From Siphonodentalium dalli (taxonomy: Eukaryota; Mollusca; Scaphopoda; Gadilida; Siphonodentaliidae): a stretch of DNA of 64,000 bases. Under the pieces are notes generated by a model. The model ran no database searches. It was given only the letters and a program-made list of their open reading frames with translations, and was not told the DNA's origin. Below, piece by piece: positions 22,301 to 34,600 of the stretch. The first letter of the stretch is position 1, and the number at the start of each line of letters is the position of its first letter. The position numbers were made by a program, and so were the translations under genes. The stretch lies in the NCBI GenBank assembly GCA_032622095.1, contig CP136065.1, positions 117,407,195-117,471,194 on the forward strand. Direction: 5' to 3'.

Positions 22301-24075
22301 AGGAGGTCAGCACGGGTCCGGACATATTCGTCGTGATTTCATATAAATTGGCATTTCTACCTAATTTCGAGGTACCAGGACACTCTACAGAGATATCCCT
22401 CCACATTAGTTGATGCATACGTGTAGAGAGTGTGACCGCTGGTAGTGGAAAACCACCCCAAGCAGTTGAAATTTGGTAAAAACAGGTCATCACGGACTTC
22501 AATACGTCTATGTACAAACCGAACATTATCGCTATTATGGCCCGTTTTTAGGGCTCCAGGACACCACACACGCATAACCCACGAACATATCAGGTATGTC
22601 ATTGTGGTCAACACATCATCCCTATTTACAATTTAACCCCACGCAGCTGGATTTCTAGAGCACGAGGTCAGCACGGGTCCCGACATATTCGTCGTGATTT
22701 CATATAAATTGGCATTTCTACCTAATTTCGAGGTACAAGGACACTCTACAGAGATAACCCTCCACATTAGTTGATGCATATTTGTAGACAGTGTGACCGC
22801 TGGTAGTGTAAAGCCGCCCCACGCAGTTGAAATTTTTTTAAAACAGGTCATCACGGACTTCAATACGTCTATGTACAAACCGAACATTATCGCTATTATG
22901 GCCCGTTTTTAGGGCTCCAGGACACCACACACGCATAACCCACGAACATATCAGGCATGTCATTGTGGTCAACACATCATCCCTATTTACAATTTAACCC
23001 CACGCAGCTGGATTTCTAGAGCACGAGGTCAGCACGGGTCCCGACATATTCGTCGTGATTTCATATAAATTGGCATTTCTACCTAATTTCGAGGTACCAG
23101 GACACTCTACAGAGATAACCCTCCACATTAGTTGATGCATATTTGTAGACAGTGTGACCGCTGGTAGTGTAAAGCCGCCCCACGCAGTTGAATTTTTTTA
23201 AAAACAGGTCATCACGGACTTCAATACGTCTATGTACAAACCGAACATTATCGCTATTATGGCCCGTTTTAGGGCTCCAGGACACCACACACGCATAACC
23301 CACGAACATATCAGGTATGTCATTGTGGTCAACACATCAGCCCTAATTACAATTTAACCCCACGCAGCTGGATTTCTAGAGCAGGAGGTCAGCACGGGTC
23401 CGGACATATTCGTCGTGATTTCATATAAATTGGCATTTCTACCTAATTTCGAGGTACCAGGACACTCTACAGAGATATCCCTCCACATTAGTTGATGCAT
23501 ATGTGTAGAGAGTGTGACCGCTGGTAGTGGAAAACCACCCCACGCAGTTGAAATTTGGTAAAAACAGGTCATCACAGACTTCAATACGTCTATGTACAAA
23601 CCGAACATTATCGCTATTATGGCCCGTTGTTAGGGCTCCAGGACACCACACACGCATAACCCACGAACATAACAGGCATGTCATTGTGGTCAACACATCA
23701 TCCCTATTTACAATTTAACCCCACGCAGCTGGATTTCTAGAGCACGAGGTCAGCACGGGTCCCGACATATTCGTCGTCATTTCATATAAATTGGCATTTC
23801 TACCTAATTTCGAGGTACAAGGACACTCTACAGAGATAACCCTCCACATTAGTTGATGCATATTTGTAGACAGTGTGACCGCTGGTAGTGTAAAGCCGCC
23901 CCACGCAGTTGAAATTTTTTTAAAACAGGTCATCACGGACTTCAATACGTCTATGTACAAACCGAACATTATCGCTATTATGGCCCGTTTTTAGGGCTCC
24001 AGGACACCACACACGCATAACCCACGAACATATCAGGTATGTCATTGTGGTCAACACATCAGCCCTAATAACAAT
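19386..24075 (-). repeat. 1804-bp five-unit higher-order repeat, ~2.6 copies
   Basis: A one-T deletion giving CCCGTTTTAGGG recurs at about 19655, 21459 and 23263, spaced 1804 bp. CATACGTGTAG and CCCCAAGCAG mark copies 1 and 2 (20612/22416); CCCGTTGTTAGGG and CATCACAGACTTC mark copies 2 and 3 (21820/23624). The nested sharing indicates successive duplications of a five-unit block (5 x 361 minus 1). Confidence 0.9.
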
Positions 24076-27000
24076 TTAACCCCACGCAGCTGGATTTCTA
24101 GAGCAGGAGGTCAGCACGGGTCCGGACATATTCGTCGTGATTTCATATAGATTGGCATTTCTACCTAATTTCGAGGTACCAGGACACTCTACAGACATAT
24201 CCCTCCACATTAGTTGATGCATATTTGTAGAGAGTGTGACCGCTGGTAGTGGAAAACCACCCACGCAGTTGAAATTTGGCAAAAGCAGGTCATCACGGAC
24301 TTCAATACGTCTATGTACAAACCGAACATGATCGCTATTATGGCCCGTTTTTAGGGCTCCAGGACACCACACACGCATAACCCGCGAACATAACAGGCAT
24401 GTCATTGTGGTCAACACATCAGCCCTATTTACAATTTAACCCCACGCAGCTGGATTTCTAGAGCACGAGGTCAGCACGGGTCTGGACATATTCGTCGTGA
24501 TTTCATATAAATTGGCATTTCTACCTAATTTCGAGGTACCAGGACACTCTACAGAGATATCCCTCCATATTAGTTGATGCATATGTGTAGAGAGTGTGAC
24601 CGCTGGTAGTAGAAAACCACCCCACGCAGTTGAAATTTGGTAAAAACAGGTCATCACGGACTTCAATACGTCTATGTACAAACCAAACATTATCGCTATT
24701 ATGGCCCGTTTTTAGGGCTCCAGGACACTCCACACGCATAACCCACGAACATAACAGGTATATAATTGTGGTCAACACATCAGCCATATTTACAATTTAA
24801 CCCCACGCAGCTGGATTTCTAGAGCACGAGGTCAGGACGGGTCCCGACATATTCTTCGTGATTTCATATAAATTGGCATTTCTACCTAATTTCGAGGTAC
24901 CAGGACACTCTACAGACATATCCCTCCACATTAGTTGATGCATATGTGTAGAGAGTGTGACCGCTGGTAGTGGAAAACCACCCCACGCAGTTGAAATTTG
25001 GTAAAAACAGGTCATCACGGACTTCAATACGTCTATGTACAAACCGAACATTATCGCTAGTATGGCCCGTTTTTAGGGCTCCAGGACACCACACACGCAT
25101 AACCCACGAACATAACAGGCATGTCATTGTGGTCAACACATCATCCCTATTTACAATTTAACCCCACGCAGCTGGATTTCTAGAGCACGAGGTCAGCACG
25201 GGTCCCGACATATTGGTCGTGATTTCATATAAATTGGCATTTCTACCTAATTTCGAGGTACCAGGACACTCTACAGAGATAACCCTCCACATTAGTTGAT
25301 TCATATGTGTAGACAGTGTAACCGCTGGTAGTGTAAAGCCGCCCCACGCAGTTGAAATTTGGTAAAAACAGGTCATCACGGACTTCAATACGTCTATGTA
25401 CAAACCGAACATTATCGCTATTATGGCCCGTTTTTAGGGCTCCAGGACACCACACACGCATAACCCACGAACATATCAGGCATGTCATTGTGGTCAACAC
25501 ATCATCCCTATTTATAATTTAACCCCACGCAGCTGGATTTCTAGAGCACGAGGTCAGCACGGGTCCCGACATATTCGTCGTCATTTCATATAAATTGGCA
25601 TTTCTACCTAATTTCGAGGTACAAGGACACTCTACAGAGATAACCCTCCACATTAGTTGATTCATATGTGTAGACAGTGTGACCGCTGGTAGTGTAAAGC
25701 CGCCCCGCGCAGTTGAAATTTTTTTTAAACAGGTCATCACGGACTTCAATACGTCTATGTACAAACCGAACATTATCGCTATTATGGCCCGTTTTTAGGG
25801 CTCCGTGACACCACACACGCAAAACCCACGAACATATCAGGTATGTCGTTGTGGTCAACACATCAGCCCTAATTACAATTTAACCCCAAGCAGCTGGATT
25901 TCTAGAGCAGGAGGTCAGCACGGGTCCGGACATATTCGTCGTGATTTCATATAGATTGGCATTTCTACCTAATTTCGAGGTACCAGGACACTCTACAGAC
26001 ATATCCCTCCACATTAGTTGATGCATATTTGTAGAGAGTGTGACCGCTGGTAGTGGAAAACCACCCACGCAGTTGAAGTTTGGCAAAAGCAGGTCATCAC
26101 GGACTTAAATACTTCTATGTACAAACCGAACATGATCGCTATTATGGCCCGTATTTAGGGCTCCGGGACACCACACACGCATAACCCGCGAACATAACAG
26201 GCATGTCATTGTGGTCAACACATCAGCCATATTTACAATTTAACCCCACGCAGCTGGATTTCTAGAGCACGAGGTCAGTACGGGTCCCGACATATTCTTC
26301 GTGATTTCATATAAATTGGCATTTCTACCTAATTTCGAGGTACCAGGACACTCTACAGAGATAACCCTCCACATTAGTTGATTCATATGTGTAGACAGTG
26401 TGACCGATGGTAGTGTAAAGCCGCCCCACGCAGTTGAAATTTGGTAAAAACAGGTCATCACGGACTTCAATACGTCTATGTACAAACCGAACATTATCGC
26501 TATTATGGGCCGTTTTTAGGGCTCCAGGACACCACACACGCATAACCCACGAACATATCAGGCATGTCATTGTGGTCAACACATCATCCCTATTTACAAT
26601 TTAACCCCACGCAGCTGGATTTCTAGAGCACGAGGTCAGCACGGGTCCCGACATATTCGTCGTCATTTCATATAAATTGGCATTTCTACCTAATTTCGAG
26701 GTACAAGGACACTCTACAGAGATAACCCTCCACATTAGTTGATTCATATGTGTAGACAGTGCGACCGCTGGTAGTGTAAAGCCGCCCCACGCAGTTGAAA
26801 TTTTTAAAAAACAGGTCATCACGGACTTCAATACGTCTATGTACAAACCGAACATTATCGCTATTATGGCCCGTTTTTAGGGCTCCAGGACACCACACAC
26901 GCATAACCCACGAACATATCAGGTATGTCATTGTGGTCAACACATCAGCCCTAATTACAATTTAACCCCACGCAGCTGGATTTCTAGAGCAGGAGGTCAG

Positions 27001-29332
27001 CACGGGTCCGGACATATTCGTCGTGATTTCATATAGATTGGCATTTCTACCTAATTTCGAGGTACCAGGACACTCTACAGACATATCCCTCCACATTAGT
27101 TGATGCATATTTGTAGAGAGTGTGACCGCTGGTAGTGGAAAACCACCCACGCAGTTGAAACTTGGCAAAAGCAGGTCATCACGGACTTCAATACGTCTAT
27201 GTACAAACCGAACATGATCGCTATTATGGCCCGTTTTTAGGGCTCCAGGACACCACACACGCATAACCCGCGAACATAAAAGGCATGTCATTGTGGTCAA
27301 CACATCAGCCATATTTACAATTTAACCCCACGCAGCTGGATTTCTAGAGCACGAGGTCAGCACGGGTCCCGACATATTCTTCGTGATTTCATATAAATTG
27401 GCATTTCTACCTAATTTCGAGGTACCAGGACACTCTACAGAGATATCCCTCCACATTAGTTGATGCATATGTGTAGAGAGTGTGACCGCTGGTAGTGGAA
27501 AACCACCCCACGCAGTTGAAATTTGTTAAAAACAGGTCATCACGAACTCCAATACATATATGTACAAACCGAACATGATCGCTATTATGGCCCGTTTTTA
27601 GGGCTCCAGGGCACCACACACGCATAACCCACGAACATATCAGGCATGTCATTGTGGTCAGCACATCATCCCAATTTACAATTTAACCCCACGCAGCTGG
27701 ATTTCTAGAGCACGAGGTCAGCACGGGTCCCGACATATTCGTCGTGATTTCATATAAATTGGCATTTCTACCTAATTTCGAGGTACAAGGACACTCTACA
27801 GAGATAACCCTCCACATTAGTTGATTCATATGTGTAGACAGTGTGACCGCTGGTAGTGTAAAGCCGCCCCACGCAGTTGAAATTTTTTTAAAACAGGTCA
27901 TCACGGACTTCAATACGTCTATGTACAAACCGAACATTATCGCTATTATGGCCCGTTTTTAGGGCTCCAGGACACCACACACGCATAACCCACGAACATA
28001 TCAGGCATGTCATTGTGGTCAACACATCATCCCTATTTACAATTTAACCCCACGCAGCTGGATTTCTAGAGCACGAGGTCAGCACGGGTCCCGACATATT
28101 CGTCGTGATTTCATATAAATTGGCATTTCTACCTAATTTCGAGGTACCAGGACACTCTACAGAGATATCCCTCCACATTAGTTGATTCATATGTGTAGAC
28201 AGTGTGACCGCTGGTAGTGTAAAGCCGCCCCACGCAGTTGAAATTTCTTATTAACTCGAGATGAGTACTAATAACTGCCGTAATATGCTCTGGATGTGTA
28301 CTCCAAATCTATTCAAACAGACAAGGATGGATAACTCTAAAATCAAGTGGTAATTTTAACGCAATTTTGACTGAGTTCTGGGCCAGATAGTATTCCCGAT
28401 AATGAAAAATAATATATTTCTAAAATCGATATCTAACAAATCTGAGCTTTGATGGGTGACTTCCTCAACTCGAATAAAATATTTTTGACCCGCGATGACA
28501 TTGAAATAGTAGTTGAGAGGAGTTTTATCGGATTGAGTACCTTTAATGTACCGGTATAATTATGATTCTAAGTGAATGTGAGAATCCAATCACTAAAGAA
28601 AGGATCTGAAATGTTGCATTTTTTTTTAATTTTTGCAGCATTTTGTTATATCTGCCCCTTATTATTTATACTGATTATATCATTGATATAAAAGTATCAA
28701 GAGAATCCACAGAGATGCCATTGCTAATGGTATATATATAGGTGGTGATCCCCATTTAAAAATTGGTCGACCGGTGTCCCTCAATAAAAAATATAAAGTA
28801 TGGCTAATAACTTCAATTACCATAGTTATTTCAAATTGACAACATCGCTGATTTCCAAGCACTATTTGTTATTAAAATTTCGCGCTTATTCTACTGTATT
28901 TAATAAGTAAACTGTAGAATTCTGGTCTGTCAGGACAGCAACCAAACAAGAACGTTGTGAAAATGTTTTCGTTATATGTTTCATTGAATGTTAAAATTAT
29001 GACTTGGACATAATACCAAGTTTCAATCTGAATATTTCCACCAGATCATTCGATATGGTGTCCGTTACTTTTGCACTGTGTTAACAAATTATCTACGAAT
29101 ACTCTGTATATGTTAATATGGCATCACAACAGAACTTCACGGCCTATAATATAATTATCGGCTTAAAATGTAAATTTGTAAAGAATCCGGACGGAACACA
29201 TTCCATTTATAGTGGTCTAATTTATTTATTGCTGAGTATCATTCAGCTCAATAATGGGACAGATTAATGGCGACAGACATCTTATGCGTATAAAATATAA
29301 AAATTACAGTCCTATTTGAGGGGGGGGGGGGT

Positions 29333-29466
29333 CCAATCCCAGATTCCCAGGAAATAAATCAGCAAATCCCAGTTCCCAGGAAAAAAATATGCCATTTCCC
29401 AGCTCCCAGGAATTAAAAGCAAATCCCAGTTCCCAGTAAAAAAAAGCCAGTTCCCAGGAATTAAAA
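29333..29466. repeat. TTCCCAGGAA minisatellite in spacer
   Basis: About five copies of ATCCCAGTTCCCAGGAA separated by short A-rich linkers (units about 25-33 bp), just after a G12 run. A minus-strand frame reading PGNWDLL repeats is a by-product. Confidence 0.85.
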
Positions 29467-29744
29467 TATTACATAGAGTATCGACAAAACATACAATATT
29501 CACAAGTAATGTAGATCAATGTAGCCTACATATATTGTATTTTTATGCTATATTTTGATTTGTTGGCTACTGTCTGGTCAATTACATCATTTTACATGAC
29601 ATAAAATGCGAACCTATATGCAAATCCATTGAACAGAATCAACAGATCACTCTTTACACTGATCTACACCACTGCAAACCAGGTATTCCCTAAATGTCCA
29701 GGTGATGTATGCAAATTCATGTGGTGAATAAAAATGGAAATCCC

Positions 29745-29900
29745 GATTAATTGGGGATAATTTCCCGGGTCCCGGAAAATAATTTCAACCTTTCCCGGGT
29801 CCCGGTGGAATTCTGTTCCCGATTCCCGGAAAATTAAATCTGACGATCCCAATTCCCGAAAAATAAAAAGGGTCGATCCCGGTGTCCCGAAAATACCCGC
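29745..29900. repeat. Related TCCCGGGTCCCGGAAAA minisatellite
   Basis: Five or so units such as TTCCCGGGTCCCGGAAAAT, GTTCCCGATTCCCGGAAAAT and TCCCAATTCCCGAAAAATAA, spaced about 27-33 bp. The pattern is a diverged relative of the 29333-29466 array, with about 280 bp between the two. Confidence 0.8.
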
Positions 29901-30227
29901 CCCTCCTATCGTTGGGTCGATTTCTTCTAATAAGATACTACAATGCACATGGAAAACCATCTAAACAGATTGTGCAACACAATGAATTTATGTCAAAGCG
30001 TCAATGTAGGCTATATGGAATATCGACGTTTATAAATATCGATCTTCTTGTGGACTTCGTTCGAATGAATTCCGGCAGCTTGGGATAAATTTATAATGGA
30101 CATCAGTGTGATGGCCACTGTGTCATACATATTATATTGTAATTTACGACCCTGCCTAACTATGCTTAAAAGCCATGTCCTGATTGGCCAGTGGCCCGAG
30201 TTACCATGGCTATATCGTTCCAGTTTT

Positions 30228-30260
30228 GTGGTACAATTCTACTTTTTCCAATTGTACCAC
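30228..30260. repeat. 11-bp stem hairpin in spacer
   Basis: GTGGTACAATT (30228-30238) pairs perfectly with AATTGTACCAC (30250-30260) across an 11-base loop. TTTT and AAAA flank the arms with one bulged G. It has no T run suggestive of a terminator. Confidence 0.8.
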
Positions 30261-30368
30261 GAAAACAATCGGTTTATTCAGATCGCCGCACGCGACTTTT
30301 CCCGTCTTTTCTAACTCCACACAAACGGGGCATCGATGGAGTACACCCGCACCCGTAACATAAGATAG

Positions 30369-30555
30369 GGGGCTCGTTAGGTTCAATCGTTAGTCAAAAA
30401 TATACACAAACATGACGCTCAAATATGACGCCCTGCTCTGTCGAAAATATACTTACGCCCATTTTTATCAACGATTCTCAAAGATATAGTACTATAGTAC
30501 TAACATACTCAAAATACACTTATGCCCACTTTTACGATTGAACCTAACGAGCCCC
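30369..30555. mobile_element. 187-bp MITE-like element, 22-bp perfect inverted ends
   Basis: GGGGCTCGTTAGGTTCAATC... at 30369-30390 is the exact reverse complement of 30534-30555. Inside are two direct repeats of an AAAATATACTTACGCCCA-type block (about 30441 and 30510) and the perfect 16-bp palindrome TAGTACTATAGTACTA (30487-30502). It encodes nothing. No clear target duplication was seen (flanks ATAG and ACTAT), so family and mobility are uncertain. Confidence 0.65.
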
Positions 30556-30815
30556 ACTATATTCTCGTAACCATTTGAATTTTTCTACATCTTGACAATC
30601 TTGCGAATTTTCTAGCGATTTATACATCTTTAGTGGTCATCAACTCTAAAAGCGGGACATATGCGCTCTGATATAAATGTCTGATATACATACCGGTATC
30701 AGATTCTGTGATGATAAGCGAGATCACTGAGTCGCTGCCGTTTTGGATTAATCCAGCTCCGATCCGTGATTTCCGAGATTTATCCAGCTCAGGTTTCGTG
30801 GTTTTAGTGATAAAG

Positions 30816-30907
30816 GTCAATGTTTTGGAGTAGCTTTCCAGATCAGATAACGAAGTTATGGATTATTCCGGTTTCCATATACGGAAATGCTACTCCAGAA
30901 CTTTGAC
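30816..30907. repeat. Imperfect 24-bp inverted repeat
   Basis: GTCAATGTTTTGGAGTAGCT (from 30816) is mirrored by TGCTACTCCAGAACTTTGAC (to 30907), with two mismatches and one gap and a 43-base loop. Another possible small foldback; no function is suggested by the sequence. Confidence 0.7.
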
Positions 30908-31070
30908 ATGTATAGCACTATAACCGCTGAACCGAGCCTGTGGTTCCAATAAGGCCGCGAGTTAGTGACATGGCGTATTCTTCACATCCTCAGCTGTATA
31001 GAGTCGATAACTTCTTCGATCTCTAAAAATATACTTCACTCCATTACCAAATAACGCTGAGCATCCTGAA

Positions 31071-31640
31071 ATTGGACTCAAATGACGATTTATTTGAAAT
31101 CACGACATTTATGCCCTGGCTCGTGTTGACATCGTCCTTGAGCTGCGTGTGTTCATTTGTAACGGTCACTATAGTATAGAGATTACTACTGGAATAACTT
31201 ATTTATCGGCTGGTTATCAGATGAGTTTGTTGTGTAAATATCAAGGGTCCATGATGACATACTTTTGCCAAACTTCATGTAACTGTGTGAGGTGGTTTCC
31301 CATTATCAGAGGTAATGTGAAACGCACTACTAATAACCAAAATTTGAGGGCGCATGTACATCTCCACAGCGAGTCCCGGTACCTCGCAATTAGGTAAACA
31401 CGGCAATTAATGCGAAATCACTAATGTGGACGGACATCTCCAAAGAGTCATGGCACCTCGAAATTAGGTAAAAATGACAATTTATATTAAACCACGACGA
31501 ATATGTCGGGACCCGTGCTGACATCGGCTCTAGATATCAGGCTGCGCGGGGTTAAACTGTAATTAGGACTGATGTGGTGACCACCACTAAAGACTAACCA
31601 TGTTCGTGGGATATGCGTGTGGAGTGACCAGGAGCTCTAA
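31071..31640 (+). repeat. Highly degenerate 361-bp units at inner edge of right arm
   Basis: Recognisable landmarks appear in the right order but heavily mutated: GAAATCACGACATTTATGCC, GATGACATACTTTTGCCAAA, GAGGTGGTTTCCCATTATCA, CCCGGTACCTCGCAATTAGG, then AATATGTCGGGACCCGTGCT. Divergence falls steadily toward 32 kb. These are likely the oldest monomers of the array. Confidence 0.75.
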
Positions 31641-34600
31641 AATCGGGCCATAATAGCGATAATGTTCGGTCTGTACACTGAAGTATTGAAGTCCGTGATT
31701 ACCTATTATACTTTTCCCAAATTTCAACTGCGTGCGGTGGTTTTCCACTACCAGCGGTCACACTGTCTACACATTTGCATCAACTAATGTTGAGGGATAT
31801 CTCTGTAGATTGTCCTGGTACCTCGAAATTAGGTAGAAATGCAAATTTATATGAAATCACGACGAATATGTCGGGACCCGTGCTGACCTTATGCTCTAGA
31901 AATCCGTGGGGTTAAATTGTAATTAGGGATGATGTGTTGACCACAATGATATACCTGTTATGTTCGTGGATTATGCGTGTGGAGTGTCCTTGAGCCCTAA
32001 AAACGGGCCATAAAAGCGATAATTTTTGGTTTGTACATAGACGTATTGAAGTCCGTGATGACATTTTTTACCAAATTTCAACTGCGTGGGGTGGTTTTCC
32101 ACTGTATACCAGCGGTCACACTCTCTACACATATGCATCAACTAATGTGGAGGGATATCTCTGTAGAGTGTCCTGGTACCTCGAAATTAGGTAGAAATGC
32201 CAATCTATATGAAATCACGACGAATATGTCGGGACCCGTGCTGACCTCGTGCACTAGAAATCCAGCTGCGTGGGGTTAAATTGTAATTAGGGCTGATGTG
32301 TTGACCACAATGACATACCTGCTATGTTCGTGGGTTATGCGTGTGGAGTGTCCTGGAGCCCTAAAAACGGGCTATAATAGCGATAATGTTCGGTTTGTAC
32401 ATAGACGTATTGAAGTACGTGATGACCTACTTTTACCAAATTTCAACTGCGTGGGGTGGTTTTCCAATACCAGCGGTCACACTCTCTACAAATATGAGTC
32501 AACTAATGTGGAGGGATATCTCTGTAGAGTGTCCTGGTACCTCGAAATTAGGTAGAAATGCCAATCTATATGAAATCACGACGAATATGTCGGGACCCGT
32601 GCTGACCTCGTGCACTAGAAATCCAGCTGCGTGTGGTTAAATTGTAATTAGGGCTGATGTGTTGACCACAATGACATACCTGCTATGTTCGTGGGTTATG
32701 CGTGTGTGGTGTCCTGGAGCCCTAAAAACGGGCCATAATAGCGATCATGTTCGGTTTGTACATAGAAGTATTGAATTCCGTGATGACCTGCTTTTGCCAA
32801 ATTTCAACTGGGTGGGTGGTTTTCCACTACCAGCGGTCACACTCTCTACAAATATGCATCAACTAATGTGGAGGGATATCTCTGTAGAGTGTCCTGGTAC
32901 CTCGAAATTAGGTAGAAATGCCAATTTATATGAAATCACGAAAAATATGTCGGGACCCGTGCTGACCTCGTGCTCTAGAAATCCAGCTGCGTGGGGTTAA
33001 ATTGTAAATATGGCTGATGTGTTGACCACAATGACATGCCTGTTATGTTCGCGGGTTATGCGTGTGTGGTGTCCTGGAGCCCTAAAAACGGGCCATAATA
33101 GCGATCATGTTCGGTTTGTACATAGAAGTATTGAATTCCGCGCGTGATGACCTGCTTTTGCCAAATTTCAACTGCGTGGGTGGTTTTCCACTACCAGCGG
33201 TCACACTCTCTACAAATATGCATCAACTAATGTGGAGGGATATCTCTGTAGAGTGTCCTAGTAGTTCGAAATTAGGTAGAAATGCCAATTTATATGAAAT
33301 CACGACGAATATGTCCGGACCCGTGCTGACCTCGTGCTCTAGAAATCCAGCTGCGTGGGGTTAAATTGTAATTAGGGCTGATGTGTTGACCACAATGACA
33401 TACCTGATATGTTCGTGGGTTATGCGTGTGTGGTGTCCTGGAGCCCTAAAAACGGGCCATAATAGCGATAATGTTCGGTTTGTACATAGACGTATTGAAG
33501 TCCGTGATGACCTGTTTTTACCAAATTTCAACTGCGTGGGGCGGTTTTTTACACTACCAGCGGTCACACTGTCTACACATATGAATCAACTAATGTGGAT
33601 GGTTATCTCTGTAGAGTGTCCTGGTACCTCGAAATTAGGTAGAAATGCCAATTTATATGAAATCACGACGAATATGTCGGGACCCGTGCTGACCTCGTGC
33701 TTTAGAAATCCAGCTGCGTGGGGTTAAATTGTAAATAGGGATGATGTGTTGACCACAATGACATGCCTGCTATGTTCGTGGGTTATGCGTGTGTGGTGTC
33801 CTGGAGCCCTAAAAACGGGCCATACTAGCGATAATGTTCGGTTTGTAAATAGACGTATTGAAGTCCGTGATGACCTGTTTTTACCAAATTTCAACTGCGT
33901 GGGGTGGTTTTCCACTACCAGCGGTCACACTCTCTACACATATGCATCAACTAATGTGGAGGGATATCTCTGTAGAGTGTCCTGGTACCTCGAAATTAGG
34001 TAGAAATGCCAATTTATATGAAATCACGAAGAATATGTCGGGACCCGTGCTGACCTCGTGCTCTAGAAATCCAGCTGCGTGGGGTTAAATTGTAAATATG
34101 GCTGATGTGTTGACCACAATGACATGCCTGTTATGTTCGCGGGTTATGCGTGTGTGGTGTCCTGGAGCCCTAAAAACGGGCCATACTAGCGATAATGTTC
34201 GGTTTGTAAATAGACGTATTGAAGTCCGTGATGACCTGTTTTTACCAAATTTCAACTGCGTGGGGTGGTTTTCCACTACCAGCGGTCACACTCTCTACAC
34301 ATATGCATCAACTAATGTGGAGGGATATCTCTGTAGAGTGTCCTGGTACCTCGAAATTAGGTAGAAATGCCAATTTATATGAAATCACGAAGAATATGTC
34401 GGGACCCGTGCTGACCTCGTGCTCTAGAAATCCAGCTGCGTGGGGTTAAATTGTAAATATGGCTGATGTGTTGACCACAATGACATGCCTGTTATGTTCG
34501 CGGGTTATGCGTGTGTGGTGTCCTGGAGCCCTAAAAACGGGCCATAATAGCGATCATGTTCGGTTTGTACATAGACGTATTGAAGTCCGTGATGACCTGT

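Larger units (their letters stand above)
13011..28246 (-). repeat. Left-arm 361-bp satellite array, ~42 units
   Basis: The unit is 361 bp (some 363-364 by a TATA insertion, some 360 by a lost T). It contains GTTGAAATTTGGTAAAAACA, GGTCATCACGGACTTCAATA, CGTTTTTAGGGCTCCAGGAC, ACACACGCATAACCCACGAA, CCCACGCAGCTGGATTTCTA and TACCTAATTTCGAGGTACCA. Two main types alternate: A (GTGGAAAACCACCCC, GTAGAGAGTG, GATATCCCT) and B (GTGTAAAGCCGCCCC, GTAGACAGTG, GATAACCCT), plus a B variant with a T run. Since 361 is not a multiple of 3, the ~84-codon frames in every unit cannot join and are not genes. The array stops abruptly at 28246. Confidence 0.97.
28247..31070. other. Unique spacer of the foldback element
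   Basis: About 2.8 kb of AT-rich DNA between the arms. No transposase, integrase or polymerase motif was found in any frame; the longest frames are under 100 codons and follow short tandem repeats. It contains a G12 run (29320-29331), two GGGA/TCCC minisatellites, a hairpin, a 187-bp element with perfect inverted ends, and an inverted-repeat pair, annotated separately. Confidence 0.7.

Noticed and set aside
13011-28246. Centromeric satellite with a CENP-B box
   Set aside because: Higher-order structure resembles centromeric satellites, but I saw no CENP-B box match in the unit and the inverted arms with defined ends fit a mobile element better.
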